A DNA stretch of 64,000 bases, taken from contig JALGXW010000001.1 of assembly GCA_029821875.1 (NCBI GenBank), positions 62,001 through 126,000 of the forward strand. The letters run 5' to 3'. The stretch comes from Candidatus Hebobacterum abditum (GTDB taxonomy: Bacteria > Armatimonadota > Hebobacteria > Hebobacterales > Hebobacteraceae). Below, one piece after another: positions 1 through 7,732 of this stretch. The number at the start of each line of letters is the position of its first letter. Within the stretch, counting starts at the first letter, position 1. Position numbers and translations under genes: made by a program. The notes under the pieces are model-generated. The model worked only from the letters and a program-made list of their open reading frames with translations. It had not been told where the DNA came from and made no database searches.

Positions 1-418
1 TCTGACTGCCCTCGCCGGCGGGCGGGCGCTCCAGCACCTCGAACTCCACGATGCTGTCCTCCACCGGGAACGAGATGTAGTTGCGGGCCTCCCACTGGAT
101 GGACTTCCTGAGTTGTCGGTCAGACATCACCGGCAGCGGCACCTCTCGGACGACGACGGTGGGCCCTGCCACTCCCGCCGTCACCGTCCCGCTTTCCACC
201 TGCAGTGCCTCCAGAAGAGACTCGATCGCCTTTGCGACCGCGAGCGGATCGACGACGACGCCCCCCTTCACCGACTCTCGCGGCGTGGGCGCGCTCCCAG
301 CCTTGTAGAGGGCAGTGCCGCTCTTGGTGTCCTGCAGCTGAACGAGCTTGATCGCACTGCTACCTATATCGAGGCCTATCGACATGTTGCCACTTGAAAG
401 CTTAGGCAGCAATCCCAT
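1..418 (-). CDS. pilM: Type IV pilus assembly protein PilM (3' end cut by window edge)
   Basis: Actin-like ATPase of the type IV pilus inner-membrane platform, which in known systems binds PilN on the cytoplasmic face. About 139 N-terminal residues are visible and the rest lies beyond base 1. The nucleotide-binding motif reads IGLDIGSSAIKLVQLQ near residue 14, followed by a VAGPTVVVREVPLP strand and RKSIQWEARNYI, all typical of PilM. I chose the ATG at 418 rather than the in-frame ATG at 385. It adds the MGLLPKL leader common in PilM proteins and has a GGGAG ribosome site nine bases upstream. The gene lies 24 bases after the DUF4388 gene and is probably cotranscribed with it and with mglA. 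Confidence 0.85.
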   Translation of the reverse strand, partial: MGLLPKLSSGNMSIGLDIGSSAIKLVQLQDTKSGTALYKAGSAPTPRESVKGGVVVDPLAVAKAIESLLEALQVESGTVTAGVAGPTVVVREVPLPVMSDRQLRKSIQWEARNYISFPVEDSIVEFEVLERPPAGEGSQ

Positions 419-442
419 TTTGACTTGCTCCCAATCGCCTCG

Positions 443-1144
443 TCACTCCGGATCGGCGGAGCCGCCGCGCTGGGCGCCGGAGAGACTCAGCCCTTTCTTT
501 GCCAGCTTCTGCTTGGATGAGAAGTAGGTGCGAGAGCTGATATCTATTGCCCCCGAAGCCTCGGGAAGCTTGCCATCCGCGGAAAGCACCTCGCCGGACT
601 GCCGCGGCCCGCTCCATTGTTCCACAATTCCCTCGGTCAGCAGTTCAGTGACGGCTTTCAGTGCCTCCATGGGCTCAAGGCCGCTTTCCCTTATGACGGT
701 CGCCACGTCCCGCTGGGCATCCACAAGTCGCAAGATGCCCTGGGCCTCCTCACTCAGCTCTTCGAAGCGTTCGTTCACGGCTGAGGCGCTTTGCCGAAGC
801 ACGACGTGCATGTCGGGCATCTGCTCCTCGACGCGCTCCCACTCGTCGAACCGCTTCATGCCCTCCAGTATCAGGGCCTCGGTGCTTTGCTTTATGTTCC
901 TGACGACGGGCTCGTCCGAACGCTCGAACGAGAACTCGCCGGTCTTCCAGCCCAGGATCTTGTAGACCAACTCCGGCCCGCGGTCGCGGCGCGAAACGGC
1001 GCGAGCGACGTCGCCGTTCGCCAGGTAGAGCACGGCAGTCTCTCCCGGGCGAGCGACGGCAAGCTTTCCACTCCTATTGCCCACGTTGAGCATCTGCAGG
1101 AGCTCCGCGAAGCTCACATCTTCGAAAGTCCCTGTCAATGCCAT
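443..1144 (-). CDS. DUF4388 (PATAN-type) domain protein
   Basis: Protein of 233 residues. Residues 1 to about 100 match the DUF4388/PATAN fold seen in response regulators and gliding or pilus regulators: GTFEDVSFAELLQML near the start, then SGKLAVARPGETAVLYLANGDV and GWKTGEFSF. Residues 130-180 form helices resembling a small winged-helix unit (EEAQGILRLVDAQRDV), and the tail is polar. There is no signal peptide or membrane segment, so it is cytoplasmic. It sits between mglA (20-base gap) and pilM, and the family often occurs beside MglA GTPases. A role in polarity or pilus control is inferred from that context. Confidence 0.75.
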   Translation of the reverse strand: MALTGTFEDVSFAELLQMLNVGNRSGKLAVARPGETAVLYLANGDVARAVSRRDRGPELVYKILGWKTGEFSFERSDEPVVRNIKQSTEALILEGMKRFDEWERVEEQMPDMHVVLRQSASAVNERFEELSEEAQGILRLVDAQRDVATVIRESGLEPMEALKAVTELLTEGIVEQWSGPRQSGEVLSADGKLPEASGAIDISSRTYFSSKQKLAKKGLSLSGAQRGGSADPE

Positions 1145-1164
1145 CTTCAGTCCGCTCCGCCACC

Positions 1165-1767
1165 CTAGATAGTGCCGGCCTTCTGCTTCTGAGGCATCTG
1201 CGCAAGCACGAGCGTGCAGATGCAGTTGAGAGTGTCGAACACGCCGTCGCCTTGAATCGCGACGGCCTCGAACTGCGGAACCTGTCTCGGATTGATCGTG
1301 TACTGGAGATAGTCCACCGGTGCTGTGTTGTCGAGGTCCCGCTTGTTGTACTGAACGACGTAGGGCGTCGTCTCGAGGCTATACCCGTAGGAGGCAAGAT
1401 TCTCCGCGAGGTTGCGGAAGCTCTCGACGTTCTCTCTCATCTTGTCCCACTGCGAGTCGCACACGAAGATGATACCGTCGACGGCCCTCAGCACGAGCTT
1501 GCGGGTCGAGTTGTACATGACCTGGCCGGGTACGGTGTAGAGCTGGAACTTCGTGCGGAACCCGTGGACCTGCGACGCCTCCAGTGGCAGGAAGTCGAAG
1601 AACAACGTCCGCTCACCTGGCGTCGCGAGGGAGACCATGTTGCCCCGCTTGTCCGGCACTGTGTGCTGATGGATGTACTGCAGGTTCGTCGTCTTCCCGC
1701 ACATGCCGGGGCCGTAGTAGACGACCTTGCAGCTGATCTCCTTCAGCGCATAGTTTATCGAAGCCAT
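1165..1767 (-). CDS. mglA: MglA-type small Ras-like GTPase
   Basis: Cytoplasmic GTPase of 200 residues; MglA sets cell polarity for type IV pili or gliding in Myxococcus and Thermus. The P-loop is GPGMCGKTT (residues 19-27). The switch-II region carries the MglA-style TVPGQ (78-82) instead of DxxGQ, and the base-specificity motif is NKRD (131-134). The open frame extends upstream to 1854, but the ATG at 1767 (MASINYALKE) fits the family start and has GAAAGGATCG upstream. No MglB/Roadblock GAP gene is visible nearby. It lies between a membrane protein gene and a DUF4388 gene on the same strand. Confidence 0.88.
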   Translation of the reverse strand: MASINYALKEISCKVVYYGPGMCGKTTNLQYIHQHTVPDKRGNMVSLATPGERTLFFDFLPLEASQVHGFRTKFQLYTVPGQVMYNSTRKLVLRAVDGIIFVCDSQWDKMRENVESFRNLAENLASYGYSLETTPYVVQYNKRDLDNTAPVDYLQYTINPRQVPQFEAVAIQGDGVFDTLNCICTLVLAQMPQKQKAGTI

Positions 1768-1805
1768 CGACAGGCGATCCTTTCTCGTTCGACTCTCAGG
1801 GGATG

Positions 1806-2768
1806 TCAGGTGGTCGCAAAGACAATAGTGTCCGTCCCATCGACCTCGGCCCACGAGGGCGGAGAAGGTGGCGGAAGCTCCAGCGCTTCGGGCGGAAGCT
1901 GGGGCACGATGACCTCCAGCGGCAGCGCTACCGGAGTGCTCTCGACCTCTGCTTCTGAATCGCTCGGCTGCACGAGGGCCTTTCTGACGGCCGGCGGCAG
2001 CATGCCTCGCAGCTCACCGAGGGTGAACAGCACTTGGCCTTCCCTCAACTGAGGGTGGATCGCGTCAAGCGAGATGATGAGTGACTGAGAATCGCCAAGG
2101 GCCAGGGCTTTGTCCGTGACCACTTCCTCGGGAAGCAATGTGAGCACTCTGCTGAGCGGCAGCTCGATCTCCCCTTCGATGTCGAGTCGCGGGACGGCAC
2201 CCGGGCTCGCCGCCTGCGGGGTGAATGCCGGCACCTGCTCTTCATCGTCAGCCCTGTTCTTGACTGTCACAATAAGCAGCCCGCGATCGCCGTCGCCGGT
2301 TGCCGCGGTCGCCGACCGCACGGCGGCACTGTCGGCGAAGCCGCGTCCTCTCCTGATGGCTTGACTCTCCCTCAGCGGGAGGAACACGCGGAGCGGGTAG
2401 CAGGCCATCAGGCTGAAGAGAATGGCGCACGCGCGGGGCACCAGTCCCGCGGTCTGCTCGAGGGCGGCCCCGGGATCGCCCATTCCCTGCGTGAAGACCA
2501 CCACCATGCCGCCGGCCGAGGCGACCGCGACGCGGAAGATCATCAAGCTGGCGATGCCGAGGATCCAACCGAAAAACGATGCTCTGGAACACCAGATGAA
2601 CACCGCGGTGCCGAAGATGACGGCCTCGACAGCCCATAGCACAGGGGTGGACGCCTGCAATCCAACCTGCAGATCGGTCTGGGAGAACTGGCTGCACAGC
2701 GCCGCCCCGGCTGCGAATGCAGCGATGACCGAAAAGGCACTGACCGCGGTGAAGTCCTTCCGTATCAC
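1806..2768 (-). CDS. Four-TM membrane protein with repeated LPL-type cytoplasmic motifs, upstream of mglA
   Basis: I do not recognise the family. The 320 residues start at a GTG codon. The first 140 hold about four hydrophobic segments (near residues 8-27, 43-62, 66-95 and 112-128). The rest is soluble and acidic or proline-rich. It contains three related stretches: IELPLSRVLTLLPEEVV, then ISLDAIHPQL with FTLGELRGMLPPAV, then VALPLEVIVPQLP. The pattern is roughly beta-strand, Pro-Leu, helix, then LP. The gene precedes mglA by 38 bases on the same strand, so an envelope anchor or signalling partner for MglA is plausible. That role is inference from position. Confidence 0.6.
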   Translation of the reverse strand: MIRKDFTAVSAFSVIAAFAAGAALCSQFSQTDLQVGLQASTPVLWAVEAVIFGTAVFIWCSRASFFGWILGIASLMIFRVAVASAGGMVVVFTQGMGDPGAALEQTAGLVPRACAILFSLMACYPLRVFLPLRESQAIRRGRGFADSAAVRSATAATGDGDRGLLIVTVKNRADDEEQVPAFTPQAASPGAVPRLDIEGEIELPLSRVLTLLPEEVVTDKALALGDSQSLIISLDAIHPQLREGQVLFTLGELRGMLPPAVRKALVQPSDSEAEVESTPVALPLEVIVPQLPPEALELPPPSPPSWAEVDGTDTIVFATT

Positions 2769-3045
2769 TTGCCCACTCGCGCGGCGTCGATTGCCGATGC
2801 TCGTGGCAAGGTAGAGGGGATGCGGCCAGACTTGGCCAGCCTCCGTGTTGCCAGCAGGAACCCTCTGCCGCGAGCCCGCGCTGCCGCTAAAGCTAGGGGC
2901 TTATTCCACATTCCCCGGGGAACCTAACATCGGCGCACAGGCAGGCCCGGGGCCGCGAAAAGGCAGCGGGTCGGCGCAAAAAAAGGTCCCGCGCTGGTGC
3001 CCGCGCAGGGCCTCGGTTCCCGTGATCGCACATCGATGAGAATGC

Positions 3046-4737
3046 TTAGGGAAGGTACTCTCGCGTGCCCCGGAGTTCTCCATCCACAAGTATGCGGGCG
3101 GTGGTGGGGGCGGTCACGGTTATCTTCTGTGGTGGGATACGATCTCCCGGGCGGTGACGGCCCTGATAGATGCGGCGAGTGCCGTTCTCATCGGCCACCT
3201 CAATCGTTACCACCACCTCGCCTCCGTCGGAGACATCTGCAGGGACGACGTACTCGAGGGTCTCTTCCCTGGTCGCGCCCCCAGTGGGAGGAGGCGGCAG
3301 CGGCGGCCCGGTCGGCCCGGGGCGCTCCGGTCCGAGGCTCAGCACGATGGCGACCGCGGTGCCGGGCACCACGCGTGCGCCGGCGGCCGGATAGGTGCTG
3401 GCAACGTATCCGGCCGGGACGGTGTCGCTGTAGGATTGGTCCACCGTGCCAGTGGTCAGCCCGGCCGCTTCGAGGTTGTCTTGCGCCGACGGGATCGTCA
3501 TCTCCGTGACGTTGGGCACCAGGACATGGCTGGGGCCTTCGCTCAAGACGACCTTCACCACGGTCCCTTGCCTCACGAGGAGTCCAGGTGCGGGGTCCTG
3601 CAAGAGCACTGCTCCTTTGACGACGTCGTCGCTCGGCCTGGTGCCCCACTGTCTGTAGGCAAGGCCGAGGCCTTCCAGCGTTTCCCGCGTCGTCTTCGAG
3701 CCCATGCCCAGCACGTCCGGGACGCGCGACATCTCGGCCCGTGCGTCCAGCGAGGTGTAGCGCACGATGCCGGCCACCGCGCCAAGGGAGACCAGAAGCG
3801 CGAGAAGCAGCCACAGGCCGCGGTTGTGCATCCAGGCGAAGGCGGCAACGAACGGGCCGGACATGGCGCGCCGGATTCTGCTCCTCGCCGCGCGGACCGC
3901 GGTCGTCTCCTCCACTCTTGGGCAGGCGGACAAATAGCTGAGCAGTTCGCGCGCGGAGGCGAATCGCTTGGCGAGCTCCTTCTCGAGGCAGTGCCCCACC
4001 AGCGAGTCCACCTCAGGCGGAAGGCCGGGACGAAACTCGCTCGGCCGAGGTGGGCGGTCGTAGACGTGCTTGTGCAGGATCGCCAGCTGATCGCCGCCAT
4101 TGAAGGGAGGCTTGCCGGTCAGCGCCTCGAACAGTGTGGCGCCGAGCGAGTAGATGTCTCCCTGCGGTCCGACCGCCTCGCCGCGCGCCTGCTCCGGCGA
4201 GACGTAGTTAACCGTGCCGAGGACCGAACTCGTATCGGTCTGGCTGGGCGCAGAGGCAGCACGCGCGATTCCGAAGTCAGTCACCTTCACAGAGCCATCT
4301 TGGCCCAGCAAGATGTTGTGGGGCTTTATGTCTCGGTGCACGACGCCGGACTGGTGGGCGGCCTCCAAGGCCTCGGCGGTCTCGGCTGCGATGCGCAGAG
4401 CCTCCCTCAGCGGCAGCGGCCCCTCGCGGCGCAGCCTGTCCCGCATACTCTCGCCCTCAACATGTTCCATTACTATATAGTGGTGGGGTCCATCGCTGCC
4501 CGTATCGTACACTCCCGCGATATGCTCGTGCGTGATTCCCGCGGCTGCCCTTGCCTCGCGACGGAATCGCGCCACAAAGGCGGCGTCGGAGGCCAGCTCG
4601 GGCCGCATCAGCTTTATCGCCACCACCCGTCCTAGAACGCGATCCCGGCCCCTGTACGCGACCGCCATTCCACCCTCGCCGATCTTCTCGAGGATCTCGT
4701 AGCGATCATTCAGGACTTGGCCGACTACAGTCGCCAT
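3046..4737 (-). CDS. pknB: Membrane Ser/Thr protein kinase with PASTA domains (PknB/PrkC/StkP type)
   Basis: Transmembrane kinase of 563 residues. The Hanks-type domain fills residues 12 to about 275, with glycine loop GEGGMA (20-25), Lys42, HRDIKPHN (134-141) and DFG (154-156). A basic juxtamembrane stretch leads to one TM helix (about 307-325). Two extracytoplasmic PASTA repeats follow (about 336-402 and 405-472; muropeptide sensors in known homologues). A proline linker (PPLPPPPTGG) and a short beta-rich C-terminal domain complete it. Actinobacterial and firmicute relatives usually have three or four PASTA repeats, so two is few. No partner PP2C phosphatase gene is in view. Upstream lie a small membrane protein and redox genes on the same strand. 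Confidence 0.92.
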   Translation of the reverse strand: MATVVGQVLNDRYEILEKIGEGGMAVAYRGRDRVLGRVVAIKLMRPELASDAAFVARFRREARAAAGITHEHIAGVYDTGSDGPHHYIVMEHVEGESMRDRLRREGPLPLREALRIAAETAEALEAAHQSGVVHRDIKPHNILLGQDGSVKVTDFGIARAASAPSQTDTSSVLGTVNYVSPEQARGEAVGPQGDIYSLGATLFEALTGKPPFNGGDQLAILHKHVYDRPPRPSEFRPGLPPEVDSLVGHCLEKELAKRFASARELLSYLSACPRVEETTAVRAARSRIRRAMSGPFVAAFAWMHNRGLWLLLALLVSLGAVAGIVRYTSLDARAEMSRVPDVLGMGSKTTRETLEGLGLAYRQWGTRPSDDVVKGAVLLQDPAPGLLVRQGTVVKVVLSEGPSHVLVPNVTEMTIPSAQDNLEAAGLTTGTVDQSYSDTVPAGYVASTYPAAGARVVPGTAVAIVLSLGPERPGPTGPPLPPPPTGGATREETLEYVVPADVSDGGEVVVTIEVADENGTRRIYQGRHRPGDRIPPQKITVTAPTTARILVDGELRGTREYLP

Positions 4738-4746
4738 CGCTGCATC

Positions 4747-5007
4747 CTAGTCTCGGAAGCCCCGGAACAGCACTACGCCGATGGCCGCGCCCAGAAGCAC
4801 GACCGATCCAATTACCAGGAAGGAAGCGGCAGCAGCGGTCATCGGAGGTCTCGGCACGAGAGCGGCCACTATGAAAACGGTAGCTGCCGCGCCGAACAGC
4901 AGCACGGCAACGCCCAGCTCTCGGTCTCTCCGCCTGGCCTGCACATAGGCGGTGCCGAGAAGCCATGCCAGAAGCGCCCCACCCAATGCGAGCCGCCACC
5001 ACCTCAA
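4747..5007 (-). CDS. Small hydrophobic membrane protein, 86 aa
   Basis: Not recognised. The protein is nearly all hydrophobic with about three membrane segments: residues 5-21, 32-51 and 60-81. A basic loop (QARRRDRE) follows the first segment, and a short RGFRD end suggests a cytoplasmic C-terminus. It sits 9 bases upstream of the PASTA kinase and 27 bases downstream of the ferredoxin fusion gene on the same strand, so cotranscription is likely. Coding status rests on the clean frame, the positive-inside charge pattern and the tight spacing. Confidence 0.6.
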   Translation of the reverse strand: MRWWRLALGGALLAWLLGTAYVQARRRDRELGVAVLLFGAAATVFIVAALVPRPPMTAAAASFLVIGSVVLLGAAIGVVLFRGFRD

Positions 5008-5034
5008 GGGTCGTTCACCTCTTCAGGTTCGCTG

Positions 5035-6714
5035 TCAGAGGCCGGGGTACGGTGATCCCTGTTCGAGAGTCCCTTCGTCCGCCAGCTCGCGTATTGCCCG
5101 CTGCTCATTCCTGGTCAGGTGACGCTTGTCCCCGGACGAGTTGACGCGAATGGCCCCCCGCGGCTCGACGGGGCACACCCATTCACAGATACCGCATCCG
5201 GTACAGATTGGCTCATGCACCACCGGCCGGCTGACGCCATCGACCACATCCTGTGAGATCGCGTCATATGAGCAGGCTTCATCGCAGATGAGACACTCCT
5301 TGTCCTGCGCCCAGGCGATGCATGTGCTCCTGTCTAGGGAGGCAGTGCCCACGTACAAGTAGTCCTTCTCCTCGATGGAGAACGGTTGAATCGCCCGCGT
5401 TGGGCAAACGCGGCCGCAGAGATCGCAGGGCTGCGTGCACGGTCCGACGCGCGGCACGATGATCGGCGTTCCCAGGGCCTCCAACCCGCCCTCCCCGACA
5501 GCAGGCTGGAGCGTGTTGGTCATGCAGACCTTCATGCATTCCCCGCACCGCACACACGCGGTCACAAACTCATCTTCGGCTAGCGCGCCCGGCGGCCGGA
5601 TGAGGCGCATCGATGATAGCTTCAGCACTTGCCCGCCGGCATCGGTCCGGCGGACCCCGAGGCCGACCTTCGGCAGTGCCACGGCCGCCACTCCTGCGCC
5701 CATGGCCGCGAGCACGCGTCGGCGGCCGAGCCTGAGGTCATCCTCTCGCTCCTCCCCGCGATGACCTCGCGCCAGGGAGATTGCATTCTCGGGGCACACC
5801 GCGATGCAGCTATAGCACTCGATACACTCCGGGCCGCTGTAGTGATGAGGGTCGTCTGAGATCGCCCCGACCTTGCACTCGTTGACACACCGCATGCAGC
5901 GAGTGCATTCCTCGGAGACCCGAAGACGAATCGGCGACAGGCGCCCCAGCCATCCCAGCAGCGCGCCAAGCGGACAGAGATTGCGGCACCAGAATCGCCT
6001 GGCATATCGGCTCAAGGCTATGATGCCTGCGAAGACCAGAAAGGTGATGGCGCTCAGCCTGAAGTACGCGCCTTCAGGCCGGCCAACCAGCCCATATGCC
6101 ATCTGGAGGGGCGACAGCAGAACCGCGATCCAGGGATGATCCTGCACGGCATCGGAGCCGTTCCAGCCGTTGAGTACATCGCCGCCCATCCCTATGGCCC
6201 AGTGGGCCGCGGGCAGGCCGGTCAAAGTGAGCGTGCGAGTGAGCAGTGCGACTGGGTCGAGGAGGTAGACTGCGGAAAGGCCGACGCTGCCGGAGATCGA
6301 TGGCTCCGCCGCCTTGCGATGCGCCGAAGGTAGGGCTGCCGTGATCAAGATTGCGAGGAGGATGTAGAACTTGAGACTGCTGAGCCTCGGCGCGGCCGAA
6401 GGGCGTCGCCCGCGGATCCCAAACAGGCGCTCGCAGGCATCTATCGCGGTTCCCATCGGGCAGATCCATCCGCAGAAGACACGGCCGAGCAGAATCGTCA
6501 ATACCACGACGGTCAGCGCATACCACAGCGCGGGAAAGACGAGCTGCCTGAGCGAGATCATGGTAGACAGCGCGAGCAGGGGGTCCGCACGGAGAAAGAG
6601 GTCCACGGGAACGGGCGACAGCAACGGGTAGGCCGCAACCGCGAACAGCACCAGGAAGCCTGCGGAGAATAGAGCTTGAGAGACGCGGCGCAACAGGCGC
6701 AGCCGCTTAGACAT
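5035..6714 (-). CDS. NapH-NapG-like fusion: polytopic membrane protein with six [4Fe-4S] motifs
   Basis: Membrane electron-transfer protein of 559 residues. The N-terminal half matches NapH/CcoG: several TM helices, a CGWICPMG motif (81-88), a CRNLCPLG motif (243-250) and two ferredoxin clusters (Cys270-280 and 297-307). It runs straight into a NapG-like half with four more cysteine clusters (387-397, 426-437, 474-481, 504-514). Between them RRR at 331-333 plus a hydrophobic stretch (334-347) looks like a Tat-style signal embedded inside the protein. This would anchor the second half across the membrane. The start overlaps the end of the DUF362 gene by 8 bases. The electron donor and acceptor cannot be read from sequence; no nitrate reductase is nearby. 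Confidence 0.85.
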   Translation of the reverse strand: MSKRLRLLRRVSQALFSAGFLVLFAVAAYPLLSPVPVDLFLRADPLLALSTMISLRQLVFPALWYALTVVVLTILLGRVFCGWICPMGTAIDACERLFGIRGRRPSAAPRLSSLKFYILLAILITAALPSAHRKAAEPSISGSVGLSAVYLLDPVALLTRTLTLTGLPAAHWAIGMGGDVLNGWNGSDAVQDHPWIAVLLSPLQMAYGLVGRPEGAYFRLSAITFLVFAGIIALSRYARRFWCRNLCPLGALLGWLGRLSPIRLRVSEECTRCMRCVNECKVGAISDDPHHYSGPECIECYSCIAVCPENAISLARGHRGEEREDDLRLGRRRVLAAMGAGVAAVALPKVGLGVRRTDAGGQVLKLSSMRLIRPPGALAEDEFVTACVRCGECMKVCMTNTLQPAVGEGGLEALGTPIIVPRVGPCTQPCDLCGRVCPTRAIQPFSIEEKDYLYVGTASLDRSTCIAWAQDKECLICDEACSYDAISQDVVDGVSRPVVHEPICTGCGICEWVCPVEPRGAIRVNSSGDKRHLTRNEQRAIRELADEGTLEQGSPYPGL

Positions 6715-7624
6715 GCCTGACGTTCACCCGTCGTAGGTCGATCTCGCCAAGGCCCGCCGCGTGTGCACGCTGGAGATGGCCGATCTGTTCGGCCTTTCGG
6801 TCGAAGAGGGTGGCAGCGTAGGCGTCCACGGCCACCTGGTCCGTCCCGGCCACCACAATGCCCTTGTCCGCCGTCCGACCAGGCCCCTTGGGGCCGTTCG
6901 TCAACAGAATCCGGATGGCATCAAGGATCACGAGGTGAGGCCGCACTTCCGCCGCGCAGTCCACGATGGCCTGGTCCAGACTCGAGCTGCGATGGAAGGC
7001 GCCGCGATCCCATACGGCGCCCAGCATATTCTTGATTCCGAGCGTGAGCCCGGTCGTATTGTGCACTTTGGCGATCGGGACGTTGATGAACACGTCTGCC
7101 CTTCGCAGATCCCGTATCACACTAACGGACTTGAGCGCTCGACCTTTGGGCAGCGATACCTTCTCATAGAGGGCCGGCGACGAGGCCAGACTCACCTGAG
7201 CTCCAGCCTTCCGCGCGGCGGCCTCGATGCCTGACATCCGAAGCACCAACGCGTCCGGCCTGTCGACAGCGTGGTCCACCACTCGGATGTCTCGCGCCCC
7301 GGCCTGCTTGCACAGGCGCACAATCTCGGCCACGATCTCCGGGTTCGTAGTGGCCGCCTGTTCGGCTTTGCGGGCCCAGCCGATATTCGGCTTTATAACG
7401 ACCCGATTGCCTTTCTTCACGAACTTCCCGATGCCGCCGAGGGCCTCCACAGAAGCGCGCACGAGTTCGGCGGGTCGGCGCTTGGACGCCACGGCGATGG
7501 TCGGGCTCGAGGCGGCATCGGCCATATCTGCCCTGACGGCCACGAGCTCGCCGATCCCGATGGCGGCCGCGCCGCCCACAACCGCGCGCCTGAGGAAGTC
7601 ACGTCGGGTGATCTCATCTGTCAT
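6707..7624 (-). CDS. Tat-exported DUF362 protein
   Basis: Protein of 305 residues of the DUF362 family, often found with ferredoxin domains and of unknown activity. The N-terminus carries a twin-arginine signal (TRRDFLRR, residues 7-14, followed by AVVGGAAAIGIGE), so export of the folded protein is expected. Family motifs include VVIKPNIGW, then DIRVVDHAVDRPD and INVPIAKVH, followed by GIKNMLGAVWDRGAFHR. There is no cysteine cluster, so this copy lacks the ferredoxin part. That part may be supplied in trans by the overlapping NapH-NapG-like gene. The two genes very likely form one functional unit in or outside the membrane. Confidence 0.85.
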   Translation of the reverse strand: MTDEITRRDFLRRAVVGGAAAIGIGELVAVRADMADAASSPTIAVASKRRPAELVRASVEALGGIGKFVKKGNRVVIKPNIGWARKAEQAATTNPEIVAEIVRLCKQAGARDIRVVDHAVDRPDALVLRMSGIEAAARKAGAQVSLASSPALYEKVSLPKGRALKSVSVIRDLRRADVFINVPIAKVHNTTGLTLGIKNMLGAVWDRGAFHRSSSLDQAIVDCAAEVRPHLVILDAIRILLTNGPKGPGRTADKGIVVAGTDQVAVDAYAATLFDRKAEQIGHLQRAHAAGLGEIDLRRVNVRHV

Positions 7625-7732
7625 TGCTGCTCACCATCCATGAGTTCGTATTGAGGAAATCCTACCCTCGCGGGCCCGTTGGGAATACTGGGGCGCGTCA
7701 AAGGACGGCACGCAGTCCAACGGCCAGCGTCA

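Noticed and set aside
2769-3045. Possible RNA gene in a 277-base gap
   Set aside because: No tRNA cloverleaf, no conserved stem and no ribosome site; I see no feature in it.
3154-4635. 493-codon open frame on the plus strand
   Set aside because: Antisense to the PASTA kinase, whose motifs are complete; high GC content creates such long shadows.
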